A stretch of 64,000 nucleotides of DNA from Platanthera guangdongensis (GCA_039583875.1 CM077150.1:181974375-182038374), one strand, 5' to 3'; shown: positions 31,401-43,942, numbered from the stretch's first letter. Translations and numbers: made by a program. Notes: generated by a model from the sequence alone, not told the origin.

Positions 31401-33348
31401 CGATCATGAGGCTTTACGTTTCATCAACGGCCAGCATAAGATCAGCCCTCGTCATGCTAAGTGGGTCGCTTTCTTATAAGGTTACACGTTTAATCTCAAG
31501 CACCTTAAGGGAGCTGATAACCGAGTCGCGGACGCCCTTAGTCGTCTTACTATTTTACTCACCTCTATGGAAGTACATGTTGTAGGGTTTGAGCGGATTA
31601 AGGATGAGTACGCCACGTGTCCTGACTTCCAGGACTTCTCTCTTTCTGCCCAGGATAGCTCCCCCACGACGATATCTGCCTACGTCATCAAGGACGGTCA
31701 CCTGTTTAGGAACGGGAAACTATGTATTCCATAGTCATCGTTACGCCTACATATCATATGAGAGTTGCATAGCGGAGGGTTGAGTGGCCACTTCGGTAGA
31801 GATAAGACCATTACGTTAGTGGAGGACAAATTCTATTGGCCAAAACTTAAGGTTATGGTGGGACAGGTAGTGAGTAGCTGCCGCACGTGCCAGGTGTCTA
31901 AGGGTAGTAAAACCAACGTAGGATTGTATACAACCTTGCCTATTCCCTCCATGCCTTGGGTAGACGTTAGTATGGATTTTGTATTAGGCCTTCCCTTTAC
32001 CCTATGCCGTCACGACTCAATTTTTGTAGTTGTGGATAGGTTTTCAAAGATGGCTTATTTCATCCCGTGCAGTAGGACGAATGATGCGTCTCACGTCGCT
32101 AAACTTTATTTTAAAGAAGTCGTTAGTCACCGTGGAGTGCCAAAGACCATAGTATCGGATAGGGACGTAAAATTCACTAGTTATTTTTGGAAGACTCTTT
32201 GGATATTAATGAGAACGAAATTATTGTTTTCCTCTGCCTATCGTCCCCAAACTGATGGGCAGACGGAAGTGGTTAATCAGAGCTTAGAAAATTTGTTACG
32301 ATGCCTTGTGAGTGATCACAAGAGCACTTGGGATCTTCTCCTTCCCCATGCCCAGTTAGCCTACAATAATTCCAAGAATAGGTCTACGGGTCTGTCTCCA
32401 AATGAGATTGTCCACGGGTATAAGGCTCCTGTGCCGCATGACTTGGTGCAGTTGACCCCAATGTACAAGGCAAGTTAGTTTGCACAATCCTTCGCCCAGC
32501 ACATCCATGATTTACACGCACGTATACGGGCCACCTTGACTACGCAATACGAATCTTATCAAGCGCACGCTAATTTACATAGGAGAGTATCAGACTTCAA
32601 AATTGGCGATCTAGTTTTAGTCTGTTTAGTTCCCGAACGCTTGCCAACTGGCACCGTTAAAAAGTTAGCACCAAAGCGCGCCGGCCCTTTTCGGATTATT
32701 AAGAAGTTAGGTGACAACGCTTTTGTTTTGGACTTGCCTACTGATTGGGGTATCTCCCCCATTTTTAATGTTTCGGATTTAACGATGTTTGTGTCACCAC
32801 CACAAGAGTTGATTTCTTTGTCGTCTTCTTCTCCCACTGAAAATTCTCATGGGTTGGGGAGTGGTAGTACGGATAATCTCTCTCTTTCGGTCCCCACAGG
32901 TATATCATCGGATGGTAAGTTTCCTTCTTTCCTGCCTACTGCTAATATGTTCCCCAGGTTTCCACGGACGTTTTCCACTCCAGAGATGATACTTGATGCT
33001 GAGTCTGTTACCACTGCTGATGGCGACACTCACCGCTTTCTCATCCGTTGGCGTGATCGGCCCCCTTCGGATGACTCTTGGGTACTCGAGACGGAGCTGC
33101 AGAGTTTGGATGCCGCTCTCCTTCACCGCTATCGCTTGGACCACGCAACGGAGATGCGTGCATTTGAGCGGGGGAGGATTGATGGTGGGACCACTCCTCC
33201 ACCATTTGAAGACGATGCTGACGATGCTGCTGATGATCCGGTTGATAAGGCCATACGACTCAAGGACGTGAGGCGGCACGATGACGCTAACGGAAGGCTA
33301 CGCTACAACCTCCGCCCGCGACGTGCTACCGCCACGGCAACACATTAG
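28447..33348 (+). pseudogene. gag-pol: GYP-B gag-pol polyprotein, one frame with six stops
   Basis: Starts at ATG 28447. Gag domain is at about 95-235 (INAPTYDGMGDPQIFLHW), zinc knuckle CYSCGIQGHYAYEC at 330-343, and protease LIIDSGSCVNVIS with Asp 423. RT has [26 protein letters not shown] and intact YFDD at 776-779. RNase H has [13 protein letters not shown], and integrase has HFGRDKTITLVEDKFYWP, CRTCQVSKG, MDFVLGLP, SDRDVKF and QTDGQTEVVN. A C-terminal region with FLIRWRDRPPSDDSWV and a basic RYNLRPRR tail extends into the LTR. Stops: TGA 29140, TAG 30373, TAA 31477, TAG 31732, TGA 31759, TAG 32476. No frameshift breaks it; most stops fit single C-to-T changes. Confidence 0.92.
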
Positions 33349-34265
33349 CTTTTTTTATTTCCTTTTCGTGCACTCTATTTTATATTTGGAATATAAAATT
33401 ATCCTATGCTTATGTGATAATTTTATATTCATTGCATGTGTTGTTATTTTTCATTTTGAACTATTTTTAGTATTGGTGTGCAATTAGCCATTCGGATGGA
33501 TGAGATTAAATCTCCATCATGAAGGGCTAAGGCTTGTTTGTAACTCCTATTTAAAGGAGGCTATCATGAAGAGTTAAAGCATTGGAAAAAGAAACCCTAA
33601 ATCCCCCTTGAGGAATTTCGGCCACCATGGAGAGAATCCTATAGCACCCCCCCCCCCCCCCCCCCCCCCCCCGTGGTGTGAAGCCAATCCTTGCGTCCTC
33701 CATCCCCGTTCAGTGCGACTCCGGCGTGGCTTCTATCGGTGCGACTCCGTGGAAGAAGGAAGCAGCCCCATTCGGTGTGAAACCGGTGGATCCGTGGAGA
33801 GAGTGATTCTCCCACAGTTATCTTGTGTGAAACGCTTTCCGGTTGGGTAATCTCTTTCCTCTTCCTTGTGTGATTCTTCTCCTTTGTTGTGGTGGATTTT
33901 CGCAAATCGTTTTCTCCGGATCTTTAAATTAATCGCTGCAAGTTTTGAAACGAAAACGCCATTGCAAGGCTTTTTATTTCCGGATCGGGTGGATCCTATT
34001 TGCCTGAGCGGATCTTGGCCTATAGCCTTGGTCTTGATCTCAAAAAGGAGTGGCAACCTTTGTGTTTTCTTGGGGAATATTCCGACTCAAATTTCCGATC
34101 GTTGTTTTCGAGTCGACCATTCCTCCCTTGTTGTTTGTGCTGCGTTTTGTGACGAGGAACTATTGTGGGCGATAGGTGCTATGTAGGTGCGATAGATCTA
34201 CGATGTGTAGAGCGGAGATAGAGCGTTAGATCCGTGGAGATCTCCTATCCGACATCCCTACATCA
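33180..34265 (+). repeat. GYP-B 3' LTR
   Basis: 1086 bp, following GCGGGGGAGGAT (polypurine tract, about 33168-33179). Bases 33180-33348 encode the polyprotein end. A run of 26 C at 33647-33672 replaces the 13 C of the 5' LTR and accounts for the length difference. Confidence 0.93.
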
Positions 34266-34270
34266 AGGCT

Positions 34271-35425
34271 GATTGCAGTCAAGAACTTTTGATTTTAGAA
34301 TGATTGTTCTTCTGTGCAATCTGAGTGTGTCTGTCTGATTGTGTGTATTGCTTGCTGTACTGTAATTCTATTTTTTTTGTATCACTGCTTGATCCTTTTC
34401 TTTCTTACTGCGTCTTTTTTTTTACTGAGGAACATTCAAACTTTTGAATGTCGAGTAGTAATTGCAGTCGGCTTTGGAAAGAAGCGATAATCAATAATTT
34501 CCCTAACTGTCCCATGGAAAAACGGCATGTAATCGTCCATAGTCAATGCGCGTTCTAACGGTAACATTCCGAGAAGATCTGGCATTAAATGTTCAGGAAT
34601 CAACACCAAGAAACGGGACGGGAAACTTGAAGAAAACCTAGTCTGGATTCGTCGATCGAAGAACACAATTCGTCGAGCTGCACTTGTGTTCGTCGAGCTG
34701 AGCTTGAGTTCGTCGAGCTGAGCTTAAGAGAGTTCGTCGACCAGACAATCTTCATTCGTCAAACAGACAGTCTTCATTCGTCGAGCTGAGAATCAAATTC
34801 GTCGAGTTGAGAAAAGTTCTGGACTTAGGTAAAATATTCTACATCTGCTGAAATGCTGTGTCGACATAAGTTGGTGTCGACATAAGCTGGTGTCGACTGA
34901 TATCCTGGTGTCGACACAAACCCTAAGTGTCGACATAAATTCTCTGAGTCCAGAAATCATCGAGTAGAGTACAGCATTCGTCGACCTGAGAAGCTGACTT
35001 CGTCGACCTGAGAAATTGACAACTTGAGGTCCAAGTTCGTCAAGCTCAGAATATAATTCGTCGACCGAAGCTTGAGGCTTGACTTAGAAAAATTTGAAGT
35101 TCTTCTGACTTTGGCTTGAAGTAGAAACTGAGTCTTCGTCGAATAGAGAACACAGATCGTCGAGCTCAGCACTAAGAATTGTCTCACGATCGTCGAGCGC
35201 AGAACTCCTTTCATCGAGTTGAGTTCGACGAACGTCGAACTCACTTTACTTGGTCTTGAAAACTTGTTAGGCTGGAGTCTCTGATGGTCTTGTTGAAAGC
35301 TGGTCCATCTGGAGTTGAGCCTAAGGACTTGACCTAGACTCTAGGACACAAGTTGACCCTGGCTATACATGATGGGTCACATCCTAAGTCAGTGAACCTA
35401 TCCCAAATCAACTAGGGATCCAACA
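34271..35425 (-). repeat. COP-C 3' LTR, proximal part
   Basis: Continues the LTR after GYP-B and ends CCAACA on +, so the LTR starts TGTTGGATCCC on -. It is nearly identical to 43943-45117. It contains direct repeats of TTCGTCGAGCTGAG-type words (about 34645-34815), GTGTCGACA repeats (about 34859-34938) and an inverted repeat at 35221-35242. The polypurine tract follows at 35426-35445. Confidence 0.93.
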
Positions 35426-35524
35426 ATCTCCCCCTATTTGGGTGAGGTCACTAACAGAGACTCAAAACAGAAAAACAAAGCAAGAAAAGACATATATCTG
35501 ACAGAGAATTATAACACATGCAAC

Positions 35525-35526
<2 letters not shown>

Positions 35527-35595
<69 letters not shown>
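35527..35595. repeat. (AT)n microsatellite
   Basis: 69 bp of uninterrupted alternating A and T between the COP-C ORF3 tail and its polypurine tract. Read on - it gives an Ile-Tyr run that artificially prolongs an open frame (35451-35900). Confidence 0.97.
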
Positions 35596-35598
<3 letters not shown>

Positions 35599-35639
35599 CT
35601 TTGTTTAAACAGATAGCATGGTTTGAAAAATAAAAACAG

Positions 35640-38482
35640 ACAAAAAATGAAATAACACAAAAAGATTACTTCTTTGGCTTCTTCTGCTGATGTTTGCTCT
35701 CCTGCCTTCTTGAAAATGATTTCTTTCTTTGGATCTCGAGCTTGAGCTATTGTCATAGTCATGTCAGCTGCCCCAATAGTATTCAATGATGTTGCTCTAG
35801 GGACAACTGCTTCTGGATGAAGTTTCATATAATCATCAACATTAAACAATTTATTTCCTTTGTCAAACCTTTTCAACTCTTCTTTTCTATACTTTGACAT
35901 GGTTGATAATCAAGAGATATCTTTACCTTCAGCCTTGGCTTTATTTATCAAAGATAGTCCAATCAATTACTGGTATCTAGCCATTCTTACTGTATTTGCA
36001 GTTTCAGGATCTTCAAAAGGAATTGGAGGAGAGAGAGGTCTCTTTGGACTTTCAGCTTTTTGAACTTTAGAACTTTGTTGTTGCTGCTGCTGCTTATGCT
36101 GTTGACTTTAACTACTTGAGGAGGATGGCCTCTGTTGGCTGCTTCCAGAAGATCTCCCTGACTGTCTCTGGTAAGTTTGCATTGGGGCAGATCTCTGGGA
36201 GCTAGTGCCACTTGTACCAGCTGCTGGAGGAGGAGGAGGATCCTTCCTGTATCTGTGCACTGGAGGAGGGGGATATTTCCTGCTTCTCTTTCTGTCTTTC
36301 TGCAGGTTTTTGGAGAGCCACATCCATGTAGGCATTCCCTTATATGGAGTTATATTGTGCAGAATGTAGTAAGGGATGTCAGCATTGGGATTAGGCTTTG
36401 GAGCTGGAGGAGGAGGAGCCTTTCTCTTCTTTGAAAGCATCTTCTTTTTCTTAGAAGCAACATCTTCATCTGAGTCATCATCATAATCTTCTTCAGACTC
36501 AGAACCTTGAGGGATGTCATAAAGAGCATCCAAAGCTTTCAAAGCTTTATCAGAAATAACTGCCTTTTCTGGAGGAGGGGCAGAAGATTCAGGAACTGGA
36601 ATATCAACAACAGAGGAGGAGGGGACTGCATAGGAGTCAGAAACAATAGGGACAGAGCTTTCAGCTGCTATCCTGTTTTCTTCTTCAATGTCATCCTGAA
36701 TAAGCTCATCCAAATCTGGCAGGGGAGAGTAATCCATAACAAAATCTGGTGCTGAAACTGGCATTGAAGTATCTTCTGGAATGACCTTTGGGCTAGAAGC
36801 TGAGATGGAGGCTGAAGCTGAGAGAGCAAAATTGTCACAGAGTTGCTTAGCAACTGCTGGATTAGCTGGAGAGGTATAAGGTACAATAGCCAAACTTGGC
36901 TTAGTAAAATCTGCTGGAAAGAATTGCATATGTGCAGTATCAAAATTACTCAACAAAACAGATAAATTCACTGTGGGATTTAAATAGAAATCACCAACAG
37001 GTTTTATTTGTTCAACTGACTCATCCAAATCAATGTCAGTATCCATAAATTGAATTAACTCAACCATTTCAGAATCAAAATCTATCAAAATTTCTGTATC
37101 CTCATTTGAATCTACATCTGCTGGAGAGAGAACTGCTGCTGTGACTTTTCCAACTGTTGTATCTATATCTGTTGCAACTTCATCACTGAGCATCTCCCCT
37201 GCCTGGGTTCAGGAGAACCTGGATCCAGGCCCCTAGATGAAGAGGGGACAGCAGATAGAAGAGAGATTTGGGCAGATAAAGAATTGATGGAGGTCACAAG
37301 AGGTGTAATGACCTCTTGGATGAGAGATTGGATGAGAGGAGTGAGCAAGGAGATGATGGTAGATGGATCAAATGGGGAAGGGGAAGAGAATGGAATAGAG
37401 GGTAGAATAATAGATGGAGTAGGGGCATCTGGCATGATTGTGTCTGAGGTTATGATGTAAGATGGAATGGTGGATAAGTGTGGGGGAAGAGGAGACTGAG
37501 GAGGAGTAGGAATGTGAGTGTCCTGAGGTGAACCTGGAGGAGTGGGTTGTTGATTAACTTACAGAGGGGAAGATGGAGGTGGAGATGGAATGTTTGTGAT
37601 GCCAAGTGGTGGAGATGAAGGAGGGGTAGGCACATGAGGAGGCTTCTTTGAAGGAAGGGGTGCTGGAAGAGATGATTGAGATGGAAGGACCTCTTCAGCA
37701 GGGAGGGGAGTGGCCTTTACAGCGCTTGTGCTCTCAGAAGTTTGGATGGAAGAGGAAGAACCCTTGGAGGGTTTAGAGATAGTCCTCTCCCACCTACCAA
37801 ACAGAGCGCATGTGAGGCGCTTGCTGGAATTTATGAAGATGGTCGGGGAGACCATACATTCAGCAGCCTTCTCTTGAAGAAAAACCCCTAAAATTCTGTC
37901 GAAGCAGACTTCCTTCTTGCTATTCTTTTTCCTTATCAATTCAAAGAAGATTATGCCCCAGTTGACACGTCTCTTATTCACCACGACGCACATAACCAGA
38001 AATTGGTGCCGGGTTATGTAGTCATGCGCTAAGTGCTTTCCCATTAGCACTTTCCCTATAATGTCTGCCAGAAATTGGTAGGCGGCGGACAGTTGCTTCT
38101 TCAGCAGTTTGTTAGGGTTACTACCTGAAAAACCCATTAGCTTCAACATATCATTGTATTCCTCAGAATCCATTTCCATATTGTCTTCTCCATTCACCAA
38201 ACCAAAAATCTCAGACAGAATTGCGGGAGACAACGAAATAGCAGTACTCCCTATATTGCCGGTCAAAACATCTTCTTCAGAAATTGTAGATGTATAAACC
38301 CATTCTCTTATTTTAGTATCATGCAGTTTAATTCTCTGGGTCATGAAATCCTTTAGATTAAGTTCTTCCAGTAATTCCAAGATATACAGAAAGATGGGAT
38401 CTGAATGTTGAAAAGAATTGAAGTCCATATCGAATCCAGTATCAAACTTCATCGCAACCAGAGCTCCTGAGGGAATCGCCAT
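35640..38482 (-). pseudogene. COP-C ORF3: third protein of the Sirevirus-type element
   Basis: Homologue of COP-B ORF3. It starts at Met 38482 (MAIPSGALVAMKFDTGFDMDF). The N-terminal 307-residue frame to 37559 includes FLADIIGKVLMGKHLAHDYI and LTCALFGRWER, then a Pro/Ser-rich middle. Coding moves to 37435-37163 and 37193-36108, with an Asp/Glu-rich region, Lys/Arg tract, IPYYILHNITPYKGMPTW and Pro runs. A tail at about 35900-35640 has VDDYMKLHPEAVVPRA. Several frame changes and a lost or degraded stop mark decay. Its conserved termini, shared with COP-B and COP-A, show it was a genuine element gene of about 900-1000 residues. Function unknown; no signal peptide or credible envelope features. 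Confidence 0.72.
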
Positions 38483-38882
38483 TGATGACCTGTAAGAAGA
38501 TCATAGAGGGAAACGGCGATCAAGAGCAAAGGAACTGAAAGCGAGGGACGGAGGTCGAAGAAAACCTAGATATAAGATTTTCAGAATATGAATCGACAAA
38601 CTCCGTTCCACGAAAAAGAAAAATTCTTTGAACTGAGCTCGATGAAATAAATTATAGACAGATAATTCGTCAATCTCATCCAGAAGAATCGAAAACAGTT
38701 CGTCGAACTCCGTTCGACGAAATGTCTTCTGAAGCAAAGTTCGTCGATCTCTGGTCGAAGAAAATTGTTTCCACACACAGAGAATTTGGCGATCTCCGTT
38801 CGACGAGAATCTCTCAAACTTTCCCTTAGTCGTCAAACTTCGTTCGACGAACTCTGGAAAATTCGTCGAATGCAGACAGAAA
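38483..38882 (-). promoter_or_regulatory. Spacer before COP-C ORF3 with TCGTCGA/TCGACGA array
   Basis: Array at about 38585-38875, best unit 38699-38721 (TTCGTCGA, 7 nt, TCGACGAA). It has the same position and geometry as the COP-B spacer. There is no coding potential apart from short chance frames. Confidence 0.6.
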
Positions 38883-40447
38883 CTAGGTTAACTCTTCTCC
38901 ATTAATCATGCCCAGTTGATTTATAAAGAACAGATGGGTTTTCTCATCCAATGGCTTGGTGAAAATGTCTGCTCTCTGTAAATCAGTAGGAATATGGATT
39001 AAGTTAATTTTCTTTTTGTCTACATTATCTCTAATGAAATGATGTCTTATTTCAATATGTTTAGTCCTAGAATGGTGAGCTGGATTCTGTGCTATAACAA
39101 TAGCACTAGTATTATCACAAAATAGAGTTGAATTATTTAAGTTGACACCATAGTCTAAGAGTTGATTTTGTATCCATAACATCTGTGAACAGCAGTTGCA
39201 GCAGCCATGTATTCTGCTTCTGCAGTTGATGTAGACACAAATGTCTGCTTTTTACAAAACCAGGAGACAAGTCTCATACCAAGGAACTGACAAGTTCCAG
39301 AGGTACTTTTCCTATCCACTCTACATCCAGCGTAGTCAGCATCTGAGTATCCAGTTAACTCAAACTCTAACTCTGCAGGATACCAGAGTCCTAGACTAGG
39401 ACAACTCTTTATATATCTCAAAATTCTTTTTAAGAAAATAAGGTGAGATTCTTTAGGGTTCACTTAGAACCTAGCACAAAGGCATGTGGCAAACATTATA
39501 TCAGGTCTGCTAGTTGTTAGGTATAATAGGGATGCAACAATTGCCCTATAATTTTTCTGATTTACAGGTTTCCCTGCTGCATCAGAATCCACAACAGCAT
39601 TTATAGCCATAGGGGTTTTCATCCCTGAAGCATCACCCATCCCAAACTTTTTGATAAGCTCTTTAACATACTTAGCTTGGGAGAGGAAGATACCATCTGG
39701 GAGCTGCTTCACTTAGAGATCAAGGAAGTAGGAAAGCTCACCCATGCTACTCATCTCAAATTTAGAATGCATGAGGTCAGCAAACCTCTTGCACAATTTG
39801 GGATCAGTAGACCCAAAAATAATGTCATCCACATATATTTGTACTAACAGTATTTGTTCCTTATGATGTCTAGTGAAAAGTGTTTTATCTATGGTTCCTC
39901 TTATAAATTTATGCTCTAAAAGAAAGCTTGTTAGGGTCTCATACCAAACTCTTGGAGCTTGCTTTAAACCATAGAGAGATTTATGCAATTTAAAAATAAG
40001 AGAGGGTTGAGTTGGAGAGATAAAACCTGGAGGTTGTTCTACATAAACCTCTTCTTGAAGTACTCCATTCAGAAATGCACTTTTGACATCCATTTGGTAG
40101 ACCTTGAATCTCTTGTGAGCTGCATAGGCAAGGAATATTCTTATGGCCTCTAACCTTGCAACATCGGCAAAGGTTTGGTCATAATCAATTCCTTCCTCTT
40201 GCCTGTAGCCTTGAGCAACAAGCCTAGCCTTGTTCCTCACTATGTTGCCTTGAGCATCCAACTTGTTCCTGTAGACCCATTTGGTTCCAATAACTGGGTA
40301 GTTATGGGGTCTTGGAACCAAATCCCAAACTCTATATCTCTCAAACTGATTTAGTTCCTCTTGCATTGCAATGATCCAGTGGGGATCTTGCTCAGCTTCA
40401 TGGATGGTGAGAGGTTCAATTTGAGAGAGAAAATAGACATGCATCAA
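38883..40447 (-). pseudogene. pol: COP-C pol: reverse transcriptase and RNase H
   Basis: Four consecutive frames (40447-39713, 39712-39464, 39463-39155, 39182-38883) cover copia RT and RNase H. They include [67 protein letters not shown], intact YVDD in [48 protein letters not shown] and CDNTSAIVIAQNP. The end ADIFTKPLDEKTHLFFINQLGM reaches 38883. In-frame stops at 39713 and 39464 and a shift near 39160 break it. The end is better preserved than in COP-B. Confidence 0.88.
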
Positions 40448-40729
40448 GTCTTAGTTGAGTTGATGTCTTGTCTGTACACCTGCTGAAATGTCTCCAATCA
40501 CTTGAGATTTGGGGTGATCTCTAAGTATGACAAGATAAGTTGGTGGAGTTGGTTACACAACAGCTTCTGTAATTAATTCCTCTTGGGGAATGGTACTAGC
40601 TGTTGAGAGAAGTTCAGCCACTTGCTCTTGAATTTCTTCTTCACTTTCTTCAGCAACCTGTGGAGTAGGATGGTATGATACCCCTTGGGTAAGGTTTAGT
40701 CCATCCATAGACTCACACAGTTGAGGTAC
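40448..40729 (-). pseudogene. COP-C pol: degraded linker between integrase and RT
   Basis: 282 bp that in intact elements encode the acidic Glu/Ser-rich linker joining integrase and RT. Short fragments (Glu-rich runs near 40580-40650) remain, with several stops. Nothing else is visible. Confidence 0.6.
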
Positions 40730-42061
40730 CTACAATAAGCTATTAGTATAAATCTCTTTCTCCTTATATGACATGTTAGCTTCATCAAAAGATACATGAA
40801 CAGATTCTTCAATTTTAAGAGTTGATTTATTATACACCCTATAAGCTATACTGATCATGGAGTATCCCAGAAACACTCCTTTATCAGCTTTAGCTTGAAA
40901 TTTTGCTATGTATTTCTTGTCATTATTGTGAATGTAACAAATGCAACCAAAAACTTTAAGATAATCTACTTTAGGTTTCTTCCCTTTGAGTAATTCATAG
41001 GGAGTCTTGCCCTTCAGCTTATGTATCAAACTTCTATTCAACACATAGTTGGAGGTGTTCACTACCTCTGCCCAAAAGGATAGAGGAAGGTGAGCGTCTG
41101 ACAACAATGTAGTAGCAGATTCAATAAGGGTTCTATTTTTCCTTTCAGCTACCTCATTTTGTTGAGGAGTTCTAGGAGCTGAGAAAGTGTGTCTGATCCC
41201 TTCACTCTGACAGAACTCTTGCATAAGAAGAGAATCAAACTCTGTCCCATGATCACTTCTGATCAGGGCAATGTGAGTATTGAACTCACTCTGTATGCAT
41301 TTGAGAAACTCTGTCAAACACTTAAAGTTATCAGACTTCTTCCTCAGAAAGAACACCCATGTGAATCTAGAGAAGTCATCTACAACTACTAAAGTATAAG
41401 ATTTCCCTCCTAAGCTTTGTACTGTAATGGGTCCAAAAAGATCCATGTGTAACAGATACAAAATCCTAGGTGAATCACTCTTATTAAGTGACTTGAAGCT
41501 ATTTTTGGTTTGCTTGCCTAATTAACAAGCCCTGCAAAGTCCTTCCTTCTTGTAGGGGCCAGAAGGTAGTCCTCTAACAAGGTTGTCCTTGGATAGCCTA
41601 GCAATGGTTCTAAGGTTTATATGTCCTAATCTTTTATGACATAGTTCATTAGGTCTACACATGGAATTGAACAAGCATATATCTACCTTAGTTGAAAGAA
41701 AATCTACAAGATAAATGTTACCTTTCCTTTTACCTGTCAACACAGTTGTGTTGTCCTTTGATTTAATTTTGCATGAGGATTTGTTGAAAGTCACTTGGTA
41801 GCCTTCATCACACAGTTGACTGATGGTGATTAAGTTGTGCATCAGTCCTTCCACATAAGCTACTTCCTTGAATGTGACTGAGCCAATCTGGACTGCACCA
41901 AATGCTTTTGTTAGTCCAAAGTTTGAATCACCAAATATTACTTTGTGTCCAAGTTTGGCTTTGAAGGTTGTGAAATTCTCCTTGTTTCCCATCATGTTCT
42001 TTGAGCACCCACTATCCAGATACCATTGCTGGTTTGATGTTGGATAGGTCTTCACATGCAC
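40730..42061 (-). pseudogene. pol: COP-C pol: protease and integrase
   Basis: Frame 42061-41522 has the protease motif WYLDSGCSKNMMGNK (DSG kept; the flanking HMTG is altered to NMMG) and the start of the HHCC domain (CHKRLGHINLRTI). A TAA near 41522, just after CRAC, interrupts it. Frame 41461-40730 carries the DDE core: HMDLFGPITVQ, RSDHGTEFDS, RTPQQNEVAERKNRTLIE (intact ERKN, unlike COP-B), WAEVVNTSNYVLNRS, GKTPYELLKGKKP and FLGYSMISIAYRVYN. It lies in the +1 frame relative to gag, whose stop is at 42072-42074. Confidence 0.88.
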
Positions 42062-42071
42062 ATAAAATAAT

Positions 42072-43942
42072 TTATTTGTTTTTGACCCAGTTTACCTTGG
42101 GCCTAGGTTGATAACCTTTAAATTCTGAAATAAAAGACATACCAGGTTGACTCTTATAGCCTTCAGGATGATATCTCCTAGGAGGTATTATCCATTCAGT
42201 ATAAGGGTTAAACCTCTGAGATGTAGGACCTCTAGGATTGAAGTTTGATTTACCTTTGAAAGATTTTTTCAAAACTCCGAGCTTTGTTCGACGATCTCTG
42301 AGCTGAGTTCGACAATCTTGGGTCAGATCGTCGAGCTCCGTTTGAAGATCGATTATACCAGAGTTCATGGTTCAGAGTTCGTCGACCTGAGTTCGACGAT
42401 TCAGCCTGAAATCGTTGAGCTCCATTCGGCGATCGTCGAGCTCCGTTCGACGTTTTCTGTTGAACTTTTGTTTTCTTAGGTAAATCAGAGTTCTTCCTAG
42501 CCACCTCTACAACTCCCTTACTTTTATCTGAGATAAACTTGATTGGGGTTGTTAACACTATATGTTGGCTGGATGAAGCACCCAAGCCCAGTGTACTATT
42601 TAATCTTGAGTTCAATGTGCTTGTGATGTCCATTAGTTTGATACTTCTCCCATTGAGGGATTCTTCAAACTTCTTGGCCTCTGATAGTTCACTTTTCAGT
42701 GAGGCTATCTACTCCCTACAACATTCCAACTTCTCAGAGAGTTTGAGGTTATCTGATTTTAAGGAGCTTTGTTCAGACAATTGATTTCTGAGAGAAATAA
42801 TTTCTTTCTCAGATTTTAATAGGTCTAAGCAAAGTGCCTTAAATTCACATTTGAAGTCCTCTGAATTAAAATCAAATGAGTCTATTACCTGATCCTCTTC
42901 AGATTGAGTTTCTGATTCAGACTCTGACTCTTGTTCTGCATCAGTGTTGTGTTGAGAGGCATTGATAGCCATCATGCAGAACTCCTTTTCTTTAGCATCA
43001 TCTCCATCATCACTTAAGCTGGATGAAGCTTCAGATTCTTCTTCTGTTTCACTCCAGGTTTCAGCTATAAACCCCTTCCTGATATGTTTGTTCTTGCTGG
43101 AGGAGTGTTTGTCATTGCTGTTTTTCTTGAAGCCTTTGTCTCTTCTCCTTTCTTTCCTGTCCTTCTTGTCCTTATTCTGACTTTCTGGACAGTCAGACAC
43201 AATGTGGCCTGGTTTCCTGCATCCAAAACATATAATTTCTTTGTTATTGGACTTATCATACCTTGGCTTTTCATGCCCTCTGAATGACTTTTTCCTGAAG
43301 TCCTTCCTGACCATTTTATAAAACCTTTTGGCCAGTAAGCTTAGCAGCTCTTCATTGCATGTGACCTTGTCTTCAGGCTGATCTTCAATAGCTTTGAATG
43401 CTATTGATTTCTCTTTTCTGATTGCTGGTGAAGCAGCCTTCTGCTCTTCTTCTCTGTCTTGATGAGCAGCTCATAAGACTTGAGCTTGCCCAAAAGAGCC
43501 TCAGTGGTGATCTCATTTAGGCTTCTGGCATCCTTGATTGGCCAGATCCTTGAGTCCCAAGTACTGGGGAAGCACATTAGGATTTTGTCATTGAGTTCAG
43601 TCAATGAGATCTCCTTGTCCAAGGTTTTCAGTTCATTGACTATAAGACTGAGTCTGTTATACATATCAGCAACTGACTCAGTTTCTCCTTTCTTGAAGTT
43701 CTCATACTGAGTTATGAGATGAGATCTTCTATCTTTCCTTTCATCTGCAGATCCTGATACTATTTTAGATAGTTTGTCCCATATCTCCTTTGCTGAGTTG
43801 CATTCAGCTACTTTTTGAAATATTTTATCAGACATGGTTTGTGCCAAAATGTTCATTGCTTTGGCATCTACAACTTTCCATTTTTTGATTTTTGCATCTG
43901 TTCCTGAAGGAGATGGAACAGCACCTGTACTTGTAATTTCGA
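42072..43942 (-). pseudogene. gag: COP-C gag, 5'-truncated and frameshifted
   Basis: Begins abruptly at the deletion junction at 43942, with a peptide matching COP-B gag from about residue 55; the PBS and N-terminus are gone. The gag core runs to about 43401 (DAKAMNILAQTMSDKIFQK, KKGETESVADMYNRL, LNDKILMCFPSTWDSR, without the stop seen in COP-B). The frame shifts to 43314-42709 with zinc knuckle CFGCRKPGHIVSDC and coiled coil, then 42633-42250 with the SNGARRS-type repeats, then 42368-42072 ending KVNWVKNK. At least three frame lesions. Confidence 0.87.

Larger units (their letters stand above)
27098..34265 (+). mobile_element. GYP-B: CRM-like chromovirus, complete with LTRs
   Basis: A 7168-bp element with LTRs 27098-28174 and 33180-34265 (TGATGG...CATCA) and duplication AGGCT at 27093-27097 and 34266-34270. 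PBS TGGTATCAGAGAC is at 28178-28190. A single 1634-codon frame (28447-33348) covers gag to integrase and extends about 56 codons into the 3' LTR, a feature known from CRM-clade elements. RT/integrase motifs ([29 protein letters not shown]) also fit CRM. The LTRs look about 2% different. Six in-frame stops disable it. Confidence 0.93.

Noticed and set aside
35451..35900. Open frame on - with an Ile-Tyr run and hydrophobic stretch, like a membrane protein
   Set aside because: The hydrophobic tail comes from read-through into an (AT)n microsatellite and T-rich untranslated DNA after the ORF3 tail.
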